From the NCBI GenBank assembly GCA_034401135.1, contig JAWZSP010000001.1, positions 2,108,001-2,172,000 on the forward strand: a stretch of 64,000 nucleotides of DNA, given 5' to 3'. A model generated the notes under the pieces. It had not been told where the DNA came from. It did no database searches and saw only the letters and a list, made by a program, of their open reading frames with translations. A program made the translations under genes and the position numbers. This DNA is from Volutella citrinella. Its lineage: Eukaryota > Ascomycota > Sordariomycetes > Hypocreales > Nectriaceae. Shown here piece by piece: positions 23,530 to 34,195 of the stretch (position 1 is the first letter of the stretch; each line of letters starts with the position of its first letter).

Positions 23530-24297
23530 GATGGCGGTTGACGGACCAAATTCGGCGGAGTTGGGCGTTGAGGGAGAAAGTGGGAGTAGAATGGGAGAGG
23601 AGGGTGGAATAAACGTCGACTACCAATTGGCAATTACACCATATTTATACCCTTTTCAATACAGCACCCGAGAAGTTCCATTACGTCGAGCAAGTGCCGT
23701 GTCGTGGCATCCAATGTCATGCAGGTCGTCCATGAGTCCCCGAGTCGAGGAGCGCGCAACTAAGACGGGCTGGTCTCCACTAATGCCCTCGAAACGAGGG
23801 AATCGGCCCCAGCACTGGGCGGATCACCCGCTATATTGCTCCTCCCGCCGATGGAGACTTGAATCGTCCAAGAAATGAGGCCAGCGAGGTCGCGATTGGG
23901 CAGAGCTGCTCAATTGAACTGAATGCTGGCGCAATGCCGTGAGATTTGCCTGTCACGGTATACATCTCCCTACTGCCCTGTTCGATATCCGACTTGACTT
24001 CTCCGCCAATGATTGTATCCGGCTTTGCTACTATCGTATGAGTCTCACCACTCTTGAGTCTGCCTTCTTCTGGTCAAGCAATTGCATCAGTTCACTTCAC
24101 TTCATTTCATGCAGGGAGGCCAAGTGCGAATCCGGGGGGCGATGCGGGGTATGAAGGCGCTAGGTCCCCATTATTAGCAGTCATGAGGCACCAGAGTCTG
24201 GGGGGATTGCGGAGACCTGCCTCGCCTAGCGGGTAATATTCTCAGTCCTCCACAGTTCGTGACGCGGGCAGAGGAAGTTGATTGTTACAATACCACC
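23530..24297. other. Divergent promoter region, SDR / Zn2Cys6 factor
   Basis: 768 bases shared by the two genes. It contains the SDR TATA box. CGG half-sites typical of Zn2Cys6 binding occur, but I see no convincing CGG-Nx-CCG pair. No gene. Confidence 0.5.
23641..23650 (-). promoter_or_regulatory. TATA box of the SDR gene
   Basis: On the minus strand it reads GTATAAATAT, 112-121 bases upstream of the SDR start codon. Confidence 0.6.
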
Positions 24298-26385
24298 ATG
24301 ACCAGCGCCCCAACACCAAACACACGGGACACACGCTTCACGCGGAACCGCCTGACCAGAGGCAAGGGCCTGCGCAAGACGACAGGATGGTAAGAGAAGA
24401 TCCAGGCGATAATCCAACATGAACAGATCCCCTGCTAATCATCGTCACATTGCAGCTTGACATGTCGGAAGCGCCACGTAAAGTGCAACGAGGTTCAGCC
24501 TGTGTGCGGCGGCTGTGCCAAGAGGCAGGTTGCCTGTGTATATGCTTCGTCGTCGAAAGAATCTCGGAGTGACAAGGAGGAGCCGGTGACTGGGGAGGAC
24601 CGGAGCCTCTCTGCAGCATCTCCGTCAACTGGCGTACCAAGTACAGACGTTGTCCCGGATGCGACATCGTATTCTACCACGCTTGTCGAGACCCCAGACA
24701 ATGGCATCTCTTGTCTGGGGTCATCCAGCAGCTGGGCCGCACCGGGCGGCTCTCCTACGGCGAGATGGCTGGGCTTGTTGATGGGAGATGCGGAGCTGCG
24801 GACAGATGGTCAGCCAGGACAACAGCCCGAGCCCGGAAGCGCATATCACTTCGGAGACCCGTTCTCTCACAGCTCGCAACCCGTCAACGGCACACGGCAG
24901 GCCTCGTCAGCCGCGTGCTCGACCAAGAAACCCAAGCTCCAGCCTTACAAGGCCGTCAACCCGGCTCTGAAGGAGCGGAACACCCCATGGCAATCCGAGC
25001 ATCTGTCGGAGAGGCAGGAATGGTACTCCTACGATTCGATCCAGCTATCTTCCCAGGAAGGGGCCCTCTTCCAGCACTTCATCAGCCACATCAGTTCGTG
25101 GGTACGCGTTCCCCGTGCGGTGTTTGTTTCACTTGGGCGGCTTCCTCTGACCACGAAGCAGTTGGACCTGTTTGAACCGAAAAGGCCGTTTGCCACCTTT
25201 GTACCACATCTAGCCGTGAGCTACCAGTACCATTTCCGCCAGCTTGTAGTGCCCTTCCTTGACTCACTCTTCAGTTGCACAATGTGGGCTTGATGAACGC
25301 CATCCTTGCCCTGTCATCCCGTCACCTGTCACTCGATGTTGGCAGCTCAGAAACGCAAGACCACGATCCCAACGACGCGGTGAGGTTTTACTACAAGGCG
25401 CTGCACTACAGCCAGGAGGCAATGCAGTACGACACGTACAAGGTAAGCCTCGAGCTCCTTGCCATCTCACTGATCATCTCGACGTACGAGATGCTAGATG
25501 GGTCGAGCAAAGACTGGGAACGACATCTCAAGGGCGTGTTTTGGATACAGCGGTCACAGCTCATCCACGGAGACTCCGGCGGCCTGCGGCAGGGCGTGTG
25601 GTGGACGTGGCTCTGCCAGGACGTGTGGGCGGCATTCCGCGAGAAGCGCAAGCCCTTTACCGTGTGGCAGCCCGACCGGGCATTCGACGACCTGGACCAG
25701 TGGCAGCTGGCGGCGCGGTCTGTCTTCCTCTTCGCGCAAGCCGTGGGGTTCTGCTCCGCCGAGGAGGAGGAGGAAGGCCGCAAGAGCGTGGCTCTGAGGG
25801 CGGCCAATGCCGAAGCGTTGGTCCAACGGCTGAGCACCTGGCGCAGTCTCCTGACCGTCGAGTTTGAGCCGCTGCCGACCTTTTCGGCATCGGACACTGT
25901 ATTCCCGCCGGTTTGGATCCAGCCGGCAACGTTTGGTACGTTGAATCTCGCCACTTGATGTCGATTGTGGTGCTGATGGAATGCAACAGCCGTGTCGATG
26001 CAGTTGTACTACTGCTCCCTCATTCTCGTCACGCTGCACCGGCCGCGGACAGATGGCCTCGACGGATACCTTGAGCAGAAGAGTCTCCTGAAGCAATGCG
26101 TTGCTCAGGTGTGCGGCATCGCGTCCACTCTGGGCGACTATGCCTCGGGCGTCATGTCCTCGCAGTGCGTCTTCATTGGTGAGTGCCCTCCCTCGCGGAT
26201 TAGCTCGAGTCCTTGGCTGACCTTGCAATCTCTGGGCAGCGGGGATGCTGGCAGAGACGGCGGAAGAGCGAGCCGTGGTGCTGGACCTGCTCGATGGGTG
26301 TAGGCGGCGGACCGGTTGGCCGGTACAGTCCCTGGGGGAGGAGCTGGCCAGAATTTGGCAGCGGGCGGACACAGCGCTGGCGTAG
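24298..26385 (+). CDS. Zn2Cys6 fungal transcription factor
   Basis: Five exons: 24298-24389, 24456-25215, 25275-25935, 25990-26178, 26240-26385; 615 residues. The binuclear zinc cluster is C31-x2-C34-x6-C41-x6-C48-x2-C51-x6-C58 and is split by the first intron, inside the codon of C31. Basic residues flank it (RGKGLRKTTG). A Ser/Pro-rich linker follows, then a helical regulatory region starting near FATFVPHLALHNVGLMNAILALSSRHLS, as in the fungal_trans_2 class (Pro1/UPC2-like middle domain). The 59-nt intron at 25216-25274 was chosen because it gives the conserved PHLA-LHNVG junction; a 29-nt alternative would be too short. The nearest candidate target is the divergent SDR gene (inference). 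Confidence 0.9.
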
Positions 26386-26979
26386 GCTCTGGCCAGCAGC
26401 AGCTTCAGTGGCTTGGCTTACACGGACACTGGATACTAACATTCTGGCTTGCCATGCTCACGCACCGCAAAAGATGTAATACCCAACTAGCGAGAATGAA
26501 TGAATCAATCAATAGGTAATCAATCAATCAATCGATCGATCAAAGTGCCCCGGTTTTCCTTTGGTTCTTAGAGCAGGTGACTGAAGAAAAATCGACCGAT
26601 ATCTCGCTTGGCAGGCCCCAGTTCAATCGTCGCCTGGGCCCTCGGCTGTCTGGCGATGCTCAGTCCACCAGTCAGCGTCCCGTCTCGGCCGCCCCCTGAA
26701 ACACCACCGTTACGCCCCTGCAACAGGAGTTGATGGAGATGGACAATTGCGCTTCAACCTCCCGTCGTCTCCTCCAACTTCTCTTCTACAGTCACCGTTT
26801 TGAGTGTGGTCTTATCCTCTTTACAATAATTAATTCTTCGCTTCTACAGTACAGCTGGTCTGTCGCCTCAACCCACCATCATCACTGCATCCCATCGACG
26901 ACCATCTTAGCCATCTCCAACACTCCCCGAGCTCACTTATTCAATTAATACCAAGCCCACGCAACTCTATCTCGCCAAA
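26386..26979. other. Intergenic; promoter of small secreted peptide
   Basis: 594 bases. An (AATC)n microsatellite at 26496-26543, then pyrimidine-rich sequence leading to the ATG at 26980. Confidence 0.5.
26496..26543. repeat. (AATC)n / (ATCG)n microsatellite
   Basis: Degenerate tetranucleotide array (gaatgaatcaatcaatagg, then caatcaatcaatcgatcgat), just downstream of the transcription-factor stop codon. Confidence 0.85.
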
Positions 26980-27200
26980 ATGAAGTGCACGCTTGCCATC
27001 GCTCTTCTGACCAGCCTGGTCTCCGTCGTCAGCGCCGACATCGTCATCACGCCCATCTTCCAGGATCAGATCATCAAGAAAGCCTCGGATGATTGCTTCT
27101 TCGGTGTCACCACTCCCCAGGGCTGCGGGTATGCTTCATCAATCGTGCGCGGATTTGTCTGGACCCTTTTCTAACTGTGAGCAGACCTAAGCGGGGGTAA
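26980..27200 (+). CDS. Small secreted peptide, 54 residues, two cysteines
   Basis: Two exons, 26980-27128 and 27185-27200; the second is only 16 nt. The intron has a GTATGC donor, a textbook CTAAC branch site and a GCAG acceptor, which supports it over the unspliced reading. Signal peptide MKCTLAIALLTSLVSVVSA. The mature peptide (about 35 residues) begins DIVITPIFQDQIIKKASDD, has C39 and C49 in CFFGVTTPQGCG, and ends PKRG. The two cysteines could form one disulfide. I do not recognise the family with certainty. It could be a small effector-like protein or a processed peptide; that is inference. Confidence 0.7.
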
Positions 27201-27710
27201 ACCTGACCCAATGTTCGCACGACGGTCCTTTGCAACGCGTATTCTTCGGCTTGGAGTTGTAGACAGGGTTTGAGATTGATCTATCATGGAGTTTAAAGGA
27301 GTAGGATCCAAGGATGAAATACCACTTCGGGGTAATCAGTCGTTGTCAGGAAGCCATTCACCCAGCGGCTCAACATTTCGGGGGCCTGAGGAGGGTCAGA
27401 ATTGGTAGATGGTAGGGTTTTATATCTTCAGCATGAATCAGTTTCAAATTGATTCTATTCAATTTTGTTTTTGGGCCTCGATCGCTCGCCATCTTGAAAA
27501 TGGATTCTGCCCTGCAGTCCGAATACGCCCTGGGCCCAGCCCAAAGACCCCAGATGTTGTGAAACGTAGACACATTTACGCCAACTACAAGACCCACCCA
27601 AGGTCTACTAAGAAACGCCATGACCAGCCGTGTGAGCTCTACTTCATCAGGGAACAATCCTGTTGTTCCGGTTCACCACAAATCCAGGTCCACACAGAGT
27701 ATACGCTATG
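27201..27710. other. Intergenic between convergent genes
   Basis: 3' flanks of the peptide gene (+) and of the MFS gene (-). No gene seen. Confidence 0.5.
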
Positions 27711-29812
27711 CTACACAGCGTCTCTGTCTTGCTGGCTAGTATCGTCTCCCCTTTTCATATTGGACATCCGTAATGATCCTGGCCTCGTCACGAAGCCTTG
27801 GGTTTGCAGCCGCCTGCCCACATTCAAGGTAAGGAGTTTGTCCATATTTGGAGGCAGAAATGAGGAGATCAGAAGGAGTACTGAAAACGGAATCGTAATC
27901 AAGAAGGCGGTGCGAAGAACAGAAGTAAACCCGGTAGTGATGGCTCTTCTGACTGCTTTCTCAATGGTAGTGTTCATCCCAGGAACTGACCTAAAGTCGC
28001 TAGTAACAAGTATAGCCGTTGTAAGGGGTTCGATCGCTTGCTCGGGCAGTCCGGTTTCGATAGCCACCACCAGAGCTTTTTTCAGGATAGTCTTGCCGAT
28101 CGATTCGTTGGAAAGTGACGTGAAAATGATTTGGCAGATGACAGTTCCAAGCGAACGAATGGCGCCCAGAGCCCCGAGCGCCAGACCGATATCGTGAGGA
28201 CTCAACACCAGCGTTACGCCGGGAGTTACCAAGTTCTCAATGAATCCTGAACCGATACTCACAATCGTAACAAAGGCGAGGTTCTTAGTCTCGGTCTCTC
28301 TCGACGACGTGCTCAGCGCGCTCAGAAACACGAGCATCAGAATCGAGGCCCCAATACCTTGGTACTTTGTTTTGGGCAGATAGGAACCGGTGAAGCCCAC
28401 AACGACCTGGCCCACGAGATTGCCGACTCCAAGGACTCCCATCTGCCAGCTAACTTCCCTGGGGTCCTTGGTGTGCAGCGCCACTACGAAGCTGGACCAG
28501 AAAACCGAGAGAACCTGGAACGCCATGGCTGAGAGTGTGCCCATGGCAACGAAGCCGACAAACCCTTTGTTCTTAAATAGCTGGTGCGGGAGTAGCGGCT
28601 TTGTGTTGCAAAGGAGACCTTCTATCGAATAGGTTAGTCTTCTAGCCGTGAATGACAGAGTCCAGTCTTGCGCGCATACCGTATGCGAAAAAGGCGATTA
28701 TGCAGAGTCCTCCAACGAGAAGAGGACCCAGTGTCACCGGACTTCGCCAGGCGTAGTTGAGTGCACCATAGCAAAGCCCCAGGATAGCCAAAGCATACCC
28801 GGTAATGAACAAAAATATACCGACCCAGTCCAGCTCTTTCAGGGCCTGTATTCGGTCCTTGCCGACCTGTAGCTGGCTGAACCTGGGCGGCATGTACAGA
28901 AATTGAAACAGTACAAGGGCGACCACGTTCAAAACGATGCCTAGGTAAAATGTAAAGCGCCAATTGATCCCTGGGGTGTGGTTTATGGCATATGAGATGG
29001 CGTGGCCGAAAATGGCGACCGGCGCCGTAGCCAGGAAGACGATGGCGTTGGCCGGACCACGGTGCTTATTTGGAACGAGTTCGCCAACGACGGTCAAGAA
29101 GGACAACTGTCCGCCCGCGGCGAATCCGCTAAAGAGACTTGCCGCTATGAGAGCATTGGAGCTGGTGGCAGTCCCTCCAATGATGCAGCTGATCAGGCTG
29201 AGCATGCTGACGCTCATCACCATCCACTTTCGCCCAAAGATGTCTGAGAGTCGGCCACAGAGCAGAGAGGTGATCGCCGACCCCATTGACCAGGTGGTTT
29301 GAACCCATTGGATGTTTTTTGACACGCCCAGATCTGCGTTGATTCCGTCTCTAGCCAAAGTGTTAGTGGGATGTCACGGAAGTAGGTTCAGCCTCCCAAG
29401 GTGCCGGGCGACATGTGCTGGCCACTGAAGTGCCTCAAGAGAATTATGCTTACGCGTTAGACATGGGTATAATGAAGCTCAAGAAGACGCACGCGGTGCT
29501 GAGGCAGACAGCCTTCAAGTTGCTATAGTTAGCACTAAAACTCATGGTGGGTGGAGTGAGGCGTACGATGAAGGTGCCAATAAACTGGGGGCTTCGGTAG
29601 TAGCGAGGAGGCATGTCTCTGAGCTCGCCGCCAATGACGTCTACATCCACGTACGAGACAGAACCGTCGACATGGACGAGCCTCACAGTGGTATCAACAT
29701 CCTGTGCCACGCCGATTTTGTTGTGTTCTCGGGTTGTGCCCTTCTCTTCGAAAGTTTCCCATGACGCCTGTCTGGTGGAGCTTGACTCCGGTCTCCTCTC
29801 CGACTCTGTCAT
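27711..29812 (-). CDS. Major facilitator transporter, TRI12/DHA-type efflux family
   Basis: Four exons, right to left: 29812-29567, 29512-29454, 29350-28680, 28621-27711; 628 residues with about 14 hydrophobic helices. Family marks include YYRSPQFIGTF before helix 1, INADLGVSKNIQWVQTTW, the MFS signature GRLSDIFGRKW and FSGFAAGGQLSF. The conserved cytosolic N-terminus and these motifs place it in Pfam's TRI12 group, proton-driven exporters whose members carry many metabolites and siderophores. The name does not imply that trichothecenes are made here: I see no biosynthesis gene for them. Intron 1 (54 nt) was placed at an AAG acceptor so that helix 1 reads TFI-AVCLSTACVFLSF. It lacks an in-frame stop. 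Confidence 0.87.
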
Positions 29813-31533
29813 TGTCAGCTCAGTTGAAGAATGGTTTCGTTTCCCCGGGCAAAGAGATCATAGATGCAGTGACTATGCTTCGAGTCTTGACGGAAAGTAA
29901 TATGGCGGCCCCAAAACTATTAAAGTGGTCTTGGGGCCTCTCATTTCAACTGTAGTCGCAACATGTTGCCCGAATTGGGCAAGTGAGGTAAGATATCCCT
30001 GGTCAAGGCAAATGTAGCCCTATCATGCACCGACCACTCACGCTGATCCTCAAGTTTTGCCAGAGGAAGGCCCCAGAACGGGCCCACAAGTCTCAGCCCG
30101 GACTTCGCCATCTCCGGCCTGCAATGGTGGTCTAGTGTATATTCTGCGGGCTTGCCAAGCCCTCACAACAGCGTTGATCCTCGCCGGAGCTCAGCTGTGA
30201 CGGAATACTCGCTTCGGCTCGTGGCGCAGTGCGTCGAGGGACGGCGAAATCAACATCGGCCGGCTGTCATGATTGGTCCGTCATCGACGGTGCGTGAGAG
30301 AGACTTATTTTGGGAACCCAGGATCGCACAGACCGGTAGTTGAGGACCCGAAATTGAGGTTGTGCGACGATCAACCCGCTTCCACCTCTGACCGCGTGCG
30401 GAGGGCAGCGTCATGGAACGCAAAACGCTTAATCAAGACATGACCGCAGCTGGGCGCATGTGCAGACAGGTTGTCTCCGCTCAGATGGTTACTCAATTGT
30501 AGTAGAAAAGACATGGAGTATCGCGAGAAGGGGCGTGGCGGTCAACACACAAGGTATAGTCTCGACGAGTTGCTTCGTGGCGAAGCTCCCCTGTTCTTCT
30601 TCCGACGGCAGCGGAGGTGCAGTTCGATCGTTACGAATGCAAAGACGAGGCTGATTGTGGTACTTCTGCGCCTTTGTTTGAGGTTTTTCATGTCTTGCGC
30701 ATCTCCTAGTACGCATCATTAGCGGCTGCTTTCCGAACAAAGAACTTAGTCCGTGGCTAAGAGCAGGTTGAGGAATTCTAGGCACGGCCGCCATCCTGGC
30801 AAACAAGCGCGCCAGTTCCTCATCTTTTCAAACCTCACCCATGCCCAAGATACGTGTGAGGCATCATCTGCCTCTCCGCTGTGGACAATCGGCTAGCGAT
30901 ATGATCCACGAGCTCAGCCGTAATCCCAAGACGCATATGATTCGTTTGGCCAGAGAACTAGTTAGTTATCCTAGTAAGCTGAAGTAATAACCGTATTACC
31001 AGCCTTGGAAGTATGAGTTCAAGACAACTGTGGCTGGTGGAGAGCAATGAGGGTCGGCACATCCTGTTGTCCTGCTCGAGAAAATGTCAGCCTTCTAGCC
31101 CCTGCATTCCTTTATTTCCTTGAATCGATCTCTTTTCCTTTTAGCTATTCAGCATCGTTCATCATCCATAGTCGAAGCTGCTTCCTCAACCACCTAGTAG
31201 CGAAGGGGGGTGATTGTCGAAATGATGCTAGCGACTTGCAAATCGTCTTGGGGCATTGCAAAGACTTGTTTAGAATTCGGACACGTACCTAAATGCCCCA
31301 AGATTAACTCGCACCTGCTGGCATCATCCCCAACCCTCCGCCCCGCGCGTGCGAGCATTGTAACAGAATCCCCCGTTTTCATTAACCCAGGTTGTGGAAC
31401 GCACAGGCAGTGATTCACAGGCTCGCGGAGATATTCCTGAGCTCCTATATTTCTTCCCACTTCCCTCTTCCCTCTTCCCTCTGCTTTCTTCTTTTCATTC
31501 ATCTGTTGTGGAAGCTTCTGGGTTAGTGTGCTT

Positions 31534-31560
31534 GCCAGCTGACTGCCAGCTGACTGCCAG
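31534..31560. repeat. 11-bp direct repeat in helicase promoter
   Basis: Two and a half copies of GCCAGCTGACT, about 85 bases upstream of the TATA box; each copy contains an E-box-like CAGCTG. Confidence 0.7.
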
Positions 31561-31642
31561 GTGCAAACTGATCTTGACGGCTGGCAACAGGTGTAGCCCC
31601 AACCGACAAGCGGCGGTTGCCCTGTGCCCTCCTACCTAACCG

Positions 31643-31649
31643 TATAAAA
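31643..31649 (+). promoter_or_regulatory. TATA box of the DEAD-box helicase gene
   Basis: TATAAAA, 127 bases before the ATG at 31770, followed by a pyrimidine-rich leader. Confidence 0.6.
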
Positions 31650-31769
31650 CTCCTGCACCTTTCATTCCTTCCTTGTTTTTACTTCTTCTCCATCACACCA
31701 CTGGCCTCAACATTTCCGGGCCCGCCTGTCTTTGTCGACCCCTCGCACTACTACACACTACTACCAGGT

Positions 31770-33818
31770 ATGGACAGCAACGCTACAGTTGGGCAGGCAG
31801 ATCCTGCCCCAGCTCTCTCTCCAGGTGAGGAGCGGGAGCAGGAGCGTTGGAGCAAGCCAGAAGCCGTCAACTACGCCTCTCTCACCTCGGAAAACTCCTC
31901 CCAAACCTGGGGCTGTTTCGGTAGGACTTACGAGTGGAAGGACGAGTATGGTGATGTGGGACCTCGGTTCCCCGAGCTCGAAGAGGAACTCTTCGGACCC
32001 GTCAGTGCCCGTCATGAGCGGACTGGGCTGGACTTTTCCCGGTATGTGCCCGCATAAGTCGCTCTAATACCTCGCGGATACTAACCGACACAATAGGATC
32101 GCAACCATTGAGGTCCAACAGGAAAGCCACACCAAAATCGAACCGATCATCAACTTTGAAAAGGCCGGACTTCACCCTGTAATGGTTGAAAACATCGTCC
32201 ACTGCGGGTATGACAACCCCACACCGATTCAAAAGTACACCATTCCATCCATTCTCGGGGGACACGATGTGATTGGGATAGCGCAAACCGGTACGTCTCC
32301 TCTCTCTCTTACTAATAGTTAATGTTGCTAAAGTAAAATGACCAGGTTCCGGGAAGACTGCCGCATATCTCATTCCGATCCTGAGCAAACTCATGGGCAA
32401 GGCCAAGAAGTTAGCCGCTCTTCGCCCCAACCCCGCCACGTTCCGGGAAGGGTTTGATGAGATCACAGCGGAGCCTCTGGTGCTTGTAGTCGTTCCGACT
32501 CGTGAGTTGGCTGTGCAGATTTTCAACGAAGCGCGAAAGTTTTGCTACCGCTCGATGCTTAGGCCTTGCGTAGTCTATGGTGGTGTGCCCGTTCGCGACC
32601 AGATCTCTTTGCTCTCGAAAGGGTGTGATGTTTTGATTGGCACACCAGGGCGACTTGTTGACTTCATCCATCGCCCCAAAGTCTTGACTTTGCGTCGGCT
32701 CCGGTACATCGTCCTAGATGAGGCCGATGAGATGCTCGACCAGGACTGGCAGGGTGACCTCGAACAGATTCTGAACGGTGGAGGTACGTCTGAGTAGAGA
32801 ATTTGGATTAACCAATCACAAACTAACATTCATGTAGAGCAGGATGAGGGAAATGTCAAGTTCTGCCTGTTCTCCGCAACTTTCCCCAAGGCGACTAGAG
32901 ACTTGGCCAAGAACTATCTTGCGGCCTCACACGTCCGTTTCTCCGTTGGCCGTGCCGGTAGCACGACTGAAAATATCCAGCAAACCGTTCTCCTGGCCGA
33001 ACGGCATCAGAAGCGAGACATTCTCATTCGTCTCTTGCAGGAGCTGCCTGGCATGCGAACAATCATCTTTGCCAACAGCCGGCAGGAAGTCGACAACCTT
33101 GACGATTTCCTGTATAATATGAAATTGCCAGTCACTTCAATACATAGTGACCGGACGCAACAGGAACGCGAAGCAGCAATGCGCGGGTTCCGCAGTGGGA
33201 ATGCCCCGATTCTCATTGCCACTGGCGTTTCAGCTCGAGGTATCGATGTGCGCAACGTGATGCACGTCATCAACTACGATTTGCCGGCCATTGAGCATGG
33301 TGGAATTGAGGAATACACGCATCGGATCGGTAGAGAACCCCTCTGTTGCATGTTAGGCAATTTACTGACCCATAACAGGTCGTACGGGACGAATCGGCAA
33401 CCGAGGAGTCGCAACTTCCCTCTTTTCGTTTGAACGAGACGAGGCCATCGGTAGTGTCTTGACACGAACTCTGCTGGAGACTGAACAGGAAATCCCCGAC
33501 TTCCTTGCTCAGTATGTTCCCGAGGGAGCAACCAAGGAAAACCTCAAGTTCGAGGCTGATTCTGACTTCGATCCGAATGATCTGGGAGATGCCGGGGCCT
33601 CCTCTGGGGGCGGGTGGGGTGCCGACCAGGACACTGGCAACCAGGCGACGGATGCTGGCGCTGAGGGCTCCTCCGCCTGGGGAGGTGGCGACCCGACGCC
33701 TCCCAACAACAAGTCGGAAGCGCCATCGGGCGGCGATGCCTGGGGCTCTGGGCAGCCCTCCCAAGGGGAGGCCACTGGTGGTGGTTGGGGTGCCCCTCCC
33801 AGCTCTAGTGCATGGTAA
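31770..33818 (+). CDS. DEAD-box RNA helicase, Ded1/Vasa subfamily, with GW/WG-rich tail
   Basis: Five exons: 31770-32041, 32097-32290, 32346-32783, 32838-33329, 33379-33818; 611 residues. Motifs in order: Q motif GYDNPTPIQ (about 128), AQTGSGKT (about 155, split by an intron), PTRELA, GG, TPGR, DEAD (about 279-282), SAT (about 312), RGID, and HRIGRTGR (about 461-468, split by an intron). The N-terminus has TYEWKDEYGDVGPRFPELEE before the core, typical of a second Ded1-like paralogue of filamentous fungi. The C-terminal 70 residues are Gly/Ser/Pro-rich with repeated Trp: GGGWGADQ, SSAWGGGD, DAWGSGQ, GGGWGAPP, and a terminal SSAW. It should unwind RNA in the cytoplasm. Whether it acts in translation or RNA silencing is open. 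Confidence 0.92.
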
Positions 33819-34195
33819 ATAGTCCAAGCCGGTGGTAATGGCTTTGATCTTCAAAGGAATCAAAGCTAGACCACCGGCGCTGGATGGCATGCGAGCACCA
33901 TGCAAACTACGCAACGTGGAGAGACTTGGAGCACTTGAGGGACGCTAAGGAACGTTGAGGAACGATGAGGAATAAGAGCCCCCGGCGTTCATTTGATAGT
34001 TGACAATTGAGTCCTTCGATTCACATGACCGCTTTTGTCCAGTGGACATTGACCACAATGTCCTAAGAATATCAAGTGATTGAGTAAATTAAATTATGCT
34101 GTGCTATTCGCTCACCATTTCCAATGCTCTGGTGTCGTATGTACCAACCACGCCATTGACTGCTCCAGTTTGCTCAAACCAGCAATTTGAGAAGC
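33819..34195. other. Intergenic between convergent genes, with short repeats
   Basis: 377 bases. A degenerate 10-11-bp repeat (gaggaacgatgagg type) lies at about 33937-33972 in the helicase 3' flank. No gene. Confidence 0.55.

Larger units (their letters stand above)
29813..31769. other. Intergenic: divergent promoters of MFS transporter and DEAD-box helicase
   Basis: About 2 kb with no supported gene. It holds an 11-bp repeat at 31534-31560 and a TATA box at 31643-31649, near the helicase start. Confidence 0.5.

Noticed and set aside
25246..25274. 29-nt intron in the Zn2Cys6 factor
   Set aside because: Too short for a fungal intron; the 59-nt alternative using the upstream GTGAGC donor gives a conserved junction.
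27711..29812. Reading the MFS gene as evidence for trichothecene production
   Set aside because: TRI12 is only the name of the transporter family; no biosynthetic gene for that pathway is in the window.
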